A stretch of 64,000 nucleotides of DNA from Rhizopus sp. PT2906. Its lineage: Eukaryota; Mucoromycota; Mucoromycetes; Mucorales; Rhizopodaceae. Positions 58,966-64,000 of the stretch are shown here, piece after piece. A program made the translations under genes and the position numbers. Under the pieces are notes generated by a model. It saw only the letters and a list, made by a program, of their open reading frames with translations, was not told the origin of the DNA and ran no database searches. The stretch spans positions 40,436 through 104,435 of the forward strand of contig JAMYHX010000101.1 in NCBI GenBank assembly GCA_025529335.1, given 5' to 3'. Position 1 is the stretch's first letter; each line of letters opens with the position of its first letter.

Positions 58966-61900
58966 ATGTTCCCACATTTGAAGAGACAAGATCAGCAATG
59001 TCCAGAGTGTCCGGTTTGCTTCAACTGCCAGCTACCAACAAACAATTGTGTCAATGGAGGCACATGCAACACTAGTGGCATTTGTCACTGCCCTGTGGGC
59101 TGGGGTAATGATTTATGCAGTTTATGCAAGACCCAAGAGACTTAATATGCTCAACTAGGTGGTTTGGACTGTGCCAATCCCCTATGTGGATCACTTTATG
59201 AAACAGATAGACCGCAAAGAAAAGATGACGAGGACTGTAGCTGTAATTCAGGGTATATATGCATCCACAACAGCTTCAAGAAAGAAAGAGAAAAAAGTAT
59301 ACTTACACTATTTTAGTTGGGGTGGTGTCAATTGCAACGTTTGTCAAAGCGATCAAGCATGTCAACCTGTGAAAGGTGCAAGCGCTACATGTATGAAAAC
59401 TGCTGTTGGCCTTAAATCGATGCATGCATGGTGTGCTACTACAAGTAATATAGCTCCTGTTCTCTATACCTGCAACTAAAATATATATTTGTAGATATTC
59501 CCTGGATAAGCGATGACACATATGTATCTTTAGCCTGTGAATGGGAAAAGAGTGAATGTGTATTTCAGTTTTGGATTAACCGTGAAGAACAGTTTTATTG
59601 TGAGCTAAGTGAATGTACTCAGTCAAGTAAGTTACTCTATATTATCTATATCTATAATTGACCGCCGTTTCCCCCCCAAAAAAAAGCATCAGGTGATAAT
59701 ACTGTTACAGGAAACTGCCCTAAAGCAAAATGCTCGTGTATGAAAGATGCATATATGTGCGGAAGAGAAGTAGGTGGGTATATGCATATTACGCTAAGGG
59801 AAGATATTTACTCTTTTTAAAGATATGTCAGAACTTGTAAAAAACGTAAAAGGACCTTCAGAATGGTATTGTGAAAACGGGAAAAACTGCTGGTATAATG
59901 GTAGATCATATGCATATACTTTATTCCTGGATTTTAACTAAAAGAACTTAGAGTATTCGACGCTCGTGAGTGTATTTCCAGATAACATTCGATTATCCTG
60001 TGATGTAGGGGAATGTGTAAATGAGCAAGATATCCTAGATGCCGCGCCTATTGTAAAGTATTAAATATTGAAGGCACTTTCTCTATGCTAACTAGTGTAT
60101 CCAGGAAGAGAGATTTTCTAGCTATACAGAAACGATGATCATAGCAGCCATAGCTGTTGCTTGTATATTACTATATGCTATCATAAAATACACGGCTTCA
60201 AGACAAAAGAAACTTTTTGGCACTCGTATACAACTAACAGATATGGATGAGAGTGATGATTTAGCAAGCTATTCAACAACGACAGAGGTCTCCCTGACTT
60301 TCTCAGATATATCCTATTCTGTTCAGGGTAAATCTATTTTATCCAACCTGAGTGGGTTCGTTGAGCCTGGTCAGATGTTGGCTGTTATGGGCCCCTCAGG
60401 CGCCGGTAAATCAAGCTTATTAGACATTCTTGCAAGAAAACATAAACGAGGCGTCGCAAGCGGAAACATATTATTGAATGGAACATCACCTAATATGAGA
60501 CAATTTAGAAGACTTACAGGTTTTGTTGATCAAGATGACAGCCTTATGGGGACTTTAACTGTAAGAGAAACATTGACATATGCAGCCATGATGCGATTGC
60601 CACGCAGTTTGCCTTTACATGCGAAATTAAAGCGAGTCGAAGAGGTCATACAGGAACTAGGCATCAGCAAAATTGCTGATAGTAAAATTGGAATGCCTGG
60701 TAAACGCGGAATTAGTGGTGGAGAAAAAAGAAGAGTGAGCATAGGCAAGGAACTGGTAACAGGACCAAGTTTGTTATTTTTGGATGAGCCCACAAGCGGT
60801 CTAGACGCTTACAATGCAGGCGTTGTCATGGATTGTCTACAAAGACTTGCTCATGAAGGCAAAAGGACCATAATTGTTACAATCCATCAACCAAGATCTA
60901 ATATTTACAAAATGTTTGATTCACTCATGCTGCTTTCTGCCGGACAATTGGTAACCTGCTTTTGGATATTTAAGCTCATAACTCATACTAATGTTTAGGT
61001 ATATTTTGGTCCAACCAACTCTTGTTCAAGCTATTTCCGGAGCCTAGGCTTCTCTATTCCGGCTGATTACAACATTGCTGACTATCTCAGTAAGTAATAT
61101 ATAGATTGTACCTGATGCGATTTTTAACCCATGAAATATAGTTGATCTTACTATGAAGCGACCAGATGACACAGACTCCACACAACATGATACCCCTACT
61201 CCATTCAGTAACACCCAAAGAGAGCAAGAAGAATTTGATCTTTTATCAGAATCTAATCATGCTCATTATTTGATTGACTCATTTCGTTCTTCTGAACTGT
61301 ACGAGAATATCAAGAACCGTATTGGTCGATCTAATCAAGGTGGTCCTTTTTCAGTATGGGTTGACCCGCCCGGACAAGATGTCTCTATCTTATCAATCAC
61401 ACAATTCTATCACGAATTAGTAAGTTAGAAACAGGCATACTATCTGTTATGTTAACGACTACTCCTATAGTCCCTTTTATCATCTCGGACTTTTATCAAC
61501 ATGTATAGAAATCCAATGCTGTTTTTTGCTCATTTTGCCTTCTCTGTCGTCCTTGCTATCTTACTCGGTAGTTTATTCTGGCAAGTGGATGTCGACCTTT
61601 CTGGCGTTCAAAATAGATTAGGGGTCCTATTCTTTATGTGTGCATTGTTAGGTTTTGCTGCCACAAGCTCTTTGGACATGTTCAACAAGGAGAGATTATT
61701 ATTTATGCGTGAACGTGAAAACGGTTATTACAGCACAGGTGCTTATTTCCTGGCCAAAGTCATGTTTGATATTATCCCTCTACGAGTGATTCCACCTTTG
61801 GTAATGGGATCCATTTGCTATTACATGATTGGCTTAAACCCCTCGTTACTGATATTTGCAAAGTTCTTGCTGGTGTTGGTACTATTCAATTTGGCAGCAG

Positions 61901-62334
61901 CAGGATTATGCTTGTGTTTTGCTACAGGCATTAAGAACTTGTCAATAGCAAACTTATTAGCTAGTCTAGCTATGCTTTTTTCCATGTTATTTGGTGGCTT
62001 CTTATTGAACAAAGGTTTGAAAAATTTGTTTGAAAAATGCTTTTGCAATAACCTGCGTTATATAGATCATATCCCTTCTGTCTTGAGTTGGCTACAACAT
62101 TTAAGTTTCTTCAACTACGGATATGAGGCCCTTATTGTGAATGAACTGAAGGACATTACTTTACGTGATAAATCTATTGCAGATATCCAAATACCTGGTC
62201 CTATCATTTTGGCACGCTTTGGTTTTAATGGGCAAGCGTTTTGGGCAGATGTTAATCGATTACTACTCTTTATTCTTTTTACTTTGTCCATTTCTTTTAT
62301 GTTTTTGAAATATTTTGTAAAAGAGAAACGCTAA
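58966..62334 (+). CDS. ABCG-family half-transporter with Cys-rich ectodomain (yeast Adp1 type)
   Basis: Twelve exons: 58966-59119, 59159-59252, 59317-59444, 59495-59626, 59687-59773, 59823-59900, 59982-60052, 60105-60950, 60999-61089, 61142-61419, 61471-62014 and 62066-62334. All in phase; 923 aa (yeast Adp1 1049). Seen: a Cys-rich EGF-like N-terminal part (CPVCFNCQLP, CVNGGTCNTSGICHC, GLDCANPLCGS, WGGVNCNVC), a membrane helix (MIIAAIAVACILLYAIIKY), an ATPase with Walker A GPSGAGKSS, signature ISGGEKRRVSIG, Walker B LLFLDEPTSGLD and His switch TIHQPRS, and then six membrane helices. Substrate unknown; yeast Adp1 is uncharacterised. No N-terminal signal peptide lies in exon 1, so a signal exon may be missing. 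Three introns use weak donors (GTTTAT, GTGGGT, GTTTGA), chosen because they restore family sequence. Confidence 0.92.
62015..62065 (+). other. 51-nt stopless intron in the membrane domain
   Basis: GTTTGA donor and TATATAG acceptor, a multiple of three with no stop. Splicing gives LLNKDHIPSVLSWLQHLSFF, matching ABCG proteins. Retention inserts 17 residues between helices. Confidence 0.7.
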
Positions 62335-63848
62335 TAAACCATTGACATGTTTACGCCAAAATGTACTTTAATGGTTCATTAAACAAAAATAAATTAAAAA
62401 CGCCTATGGACACGGAGTGTATCAACCCCCAAAAAAATCGCCTGGTCTGTATGATATCTACTTTGTTTGTCCTTAGTAGGATCAATATCTTTATTCAAAA
62501 AACTCTTCTAAGCTAAAGGACAGGTTATATCACATATTTCGTATTCACTTTGGCAACTTTATGGTTGAACGTCGTTCCTAAGTGATTGGACTTTTGCCAC
62601 TCTAACAAATGTGAGCTTTGGTTCTAAATAAATATTAATGTTGCCTGAAGTACGCTAAAATCAAAGGGATGATACTTTCATCAGATTGAAGCACATATTG
62701 TGAGCGTTCAATGTCTTGAACAATACTGTTTTCTTCAAGGCTAGTTTCGTCAGTAATAGGTTCTGTCTGGCCTGTAGTACCAAAATGTGAAATTATCTCA
62801 GCCATCCTCATTTGAAATATATGCTTCAAGGTTTTTGCTGTAAGCATTGCTATTTATTCCCTGATTTTTTCAATCCAGTAACAACAACATCGCTTTGATC
62901 CATTTCAGTAATTGTATTCGTCCTTGACGAGTTCCGTGCCTTCATGGGTCTTTTAGATAAACCTTGATGTTATTTGTATGTCCTCGCATGAATTTTGGTA
63001 GATCTATAGTCATCGCCAAGTCCGTCACAATGTATCTTGAATTAAGATGATCTTGTGTTGGAAATTTTGTTTAACATCCAGTGGGCACAAGTAAAAGGAA
63101 AACTCCTTAGTCCTACGACGGCGCCTACGGAGGCGGTGCAAGTGGAGTAGCATTCGGGAGAGGGGTAGAGGCGGCAGCAATGGGAGGATGCTATCAAATA
63201 ACAGCTTGTTGGATTTGCTGACAATAACAGATATAGAAGAATATATTCCCTGCCAAAAGATCGCCCATGTAAAAACAGTGTTTGGCTATTGTGCTATTAC
63301 CAGGAATGGCATCACCAAACTAACTGGATAACCAAATCGCGCTGTGCCAGTGTTGAGATTATTGCATAGGGTCGGATATCAGATTCCTTTTCATATGATG
63401 AGCTGTTAGTTCATCGCAATGCTATGTTTCCGTCTTGGTCAGGCAGAAATGGTATCATAATAGGTGGTCTGTAGATCAACTTTCCTGATCTGTACAAATG
63501 TAGCAGTAAATTTTGTGATAGTTTCGTCAGACTAACGTAATAAGTTACACTTTGCTTGAATGAAGAAAGAATATAACATCTTAAAAATGATGCTCATTTC
63601 ACCATCGTATATTCTGTATCCTCATATACCATCACTATGTACAAAAATTGGAGATTAAACGTAAGAAAAAGAAGTATTTGTATAATAAGCTAATGCATCA
63701 CATAGAAGCACTATAGAGAAAATTTCCAGTCACTTTTACACCTTATCTTCTTTAAAATCCGACGCAATGCTATGCTGCTAGCATTCAAATATACTTTTAT
63801 ATAAGAATGATACAATACCACTATGAATTAACGAATAGATCTATTTAT
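62335..63848. other. Gene-poor right end
   Basis: No intact gene. A 70-codon minus-strand frame (62847-62635; MLTAKTLKHIFQMRMAEIIS) and a small frame upstream of it (about 62945-62853) may be remnants. A locally GC-richer stretch at about 63095-63225 reads YDGAYGGGASGVAFGRG on the plus strand. Neither is recognised. Confidence 0.35.
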
Positions 63849-64000
63849 TATTACTACTTGAATAACATATCCTACGATATACGTCTACTACAACGTCAAC
63901 CAATGAAGAATGAGGAATAGCTCTCTCCTTAAAATAATTCATGCAGTCCATCAATTTTTCAACTCAGGAACGTTTTTCAAAGTCACAATGTAAACAAACC
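63849..64000 (-). repeat. Dispersed repeat, copy 2 (cut by window edge)
   Basis: Reverse complement of 35403-35554 with about nine differences over 152 bp. The match extends to the last base of the window, so the copy continues outside. Confidence 0.85.

Noticed and set aside
1..64000. CRISPR array, bacterial operons, phage or viral genes
   Set aside because: The DNA is plainly nuclear fungal with spliced genes; no regularly spaced repeats of that kind occur.

Overview
The window is nuclear DNA of a fungus, most likely an early-diverging Mucoromycota/Mucorales species. It is AT-rich and holds eukaryotic genes with many short introns, mostly about 45-80 nt. Donors are mainly GTAAGT-like; acceptors are YAG and sometimes AAG. 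There are no operons, no ribosome-binding sites and no CRISPR array. The retroelement debris resembles Mucorales-type LINEs. All exon joins below were worked out by hand from splice signals, phase and protein-family similarity.

Left part (1-23.6 kb): a MAPK-phosphatase-type rhodanese gene (partial), a Q-rich coiled-coil gene, an unknown basic gene, a TAPT1/Emp65 membrane protein and a long low-complexity protein. Then come three consecutive same-strand genes of the vacuolar transporter chaperone (VTC) family, each with SPX, polyphosphate-polymerase and DUF202 parts. The first keeps the catalytic residues, the second has lost most of them and the third has lost some. After these come a membrane coiled-coil protein, THO-complex subunit 3 and a GT10 fucosyltransferase. 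The VTC array is the most notable cluster: it could encode most of a heteromeric polyphosphate synthase.

Middle (23.7-36.1 kb): a transposon-rich island. It has a decayed LINE (ORF1 and endonuclease on +, meeting an oppositely oriented reverse-transcriptase end), a decayed tyrosine-recombinase element, a short tandem-repeat array, a 152-bp dispersed repeat that recurs inverted at the right edge of the window, and several unrecognised remnants. One intact-looking gene sits in the island, an HNH-nuclease-like protein with an extra Cys-rich segment.

Right part (36.1-62.3 kb): COG4, an ADIP/Msd1-type coiled-coil protein, ribosomal protein eS28, a class 3 lipase, a type I membrane protein ending in a PPPY motif, a BRWD/PHIP-type WD40-bromodomain protein, a GLTP/HET-C2 glycolipid transfer protein, a 14-exon dipeptidyl peptidase IV, a PAM2-motif protein and a 12-exon ABCG half-transporter of the yeast Adp1 type. 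The last 1.7 kb has no convincing gene and ends in the inverted dispersed repeat.

Besides the VTC array, no multi-gene system stands out. The other genes are mostly single housekeeping functions in Golgi trafficking, mRNA export, lipid transfer, translation and membrane or vacuolar processes.
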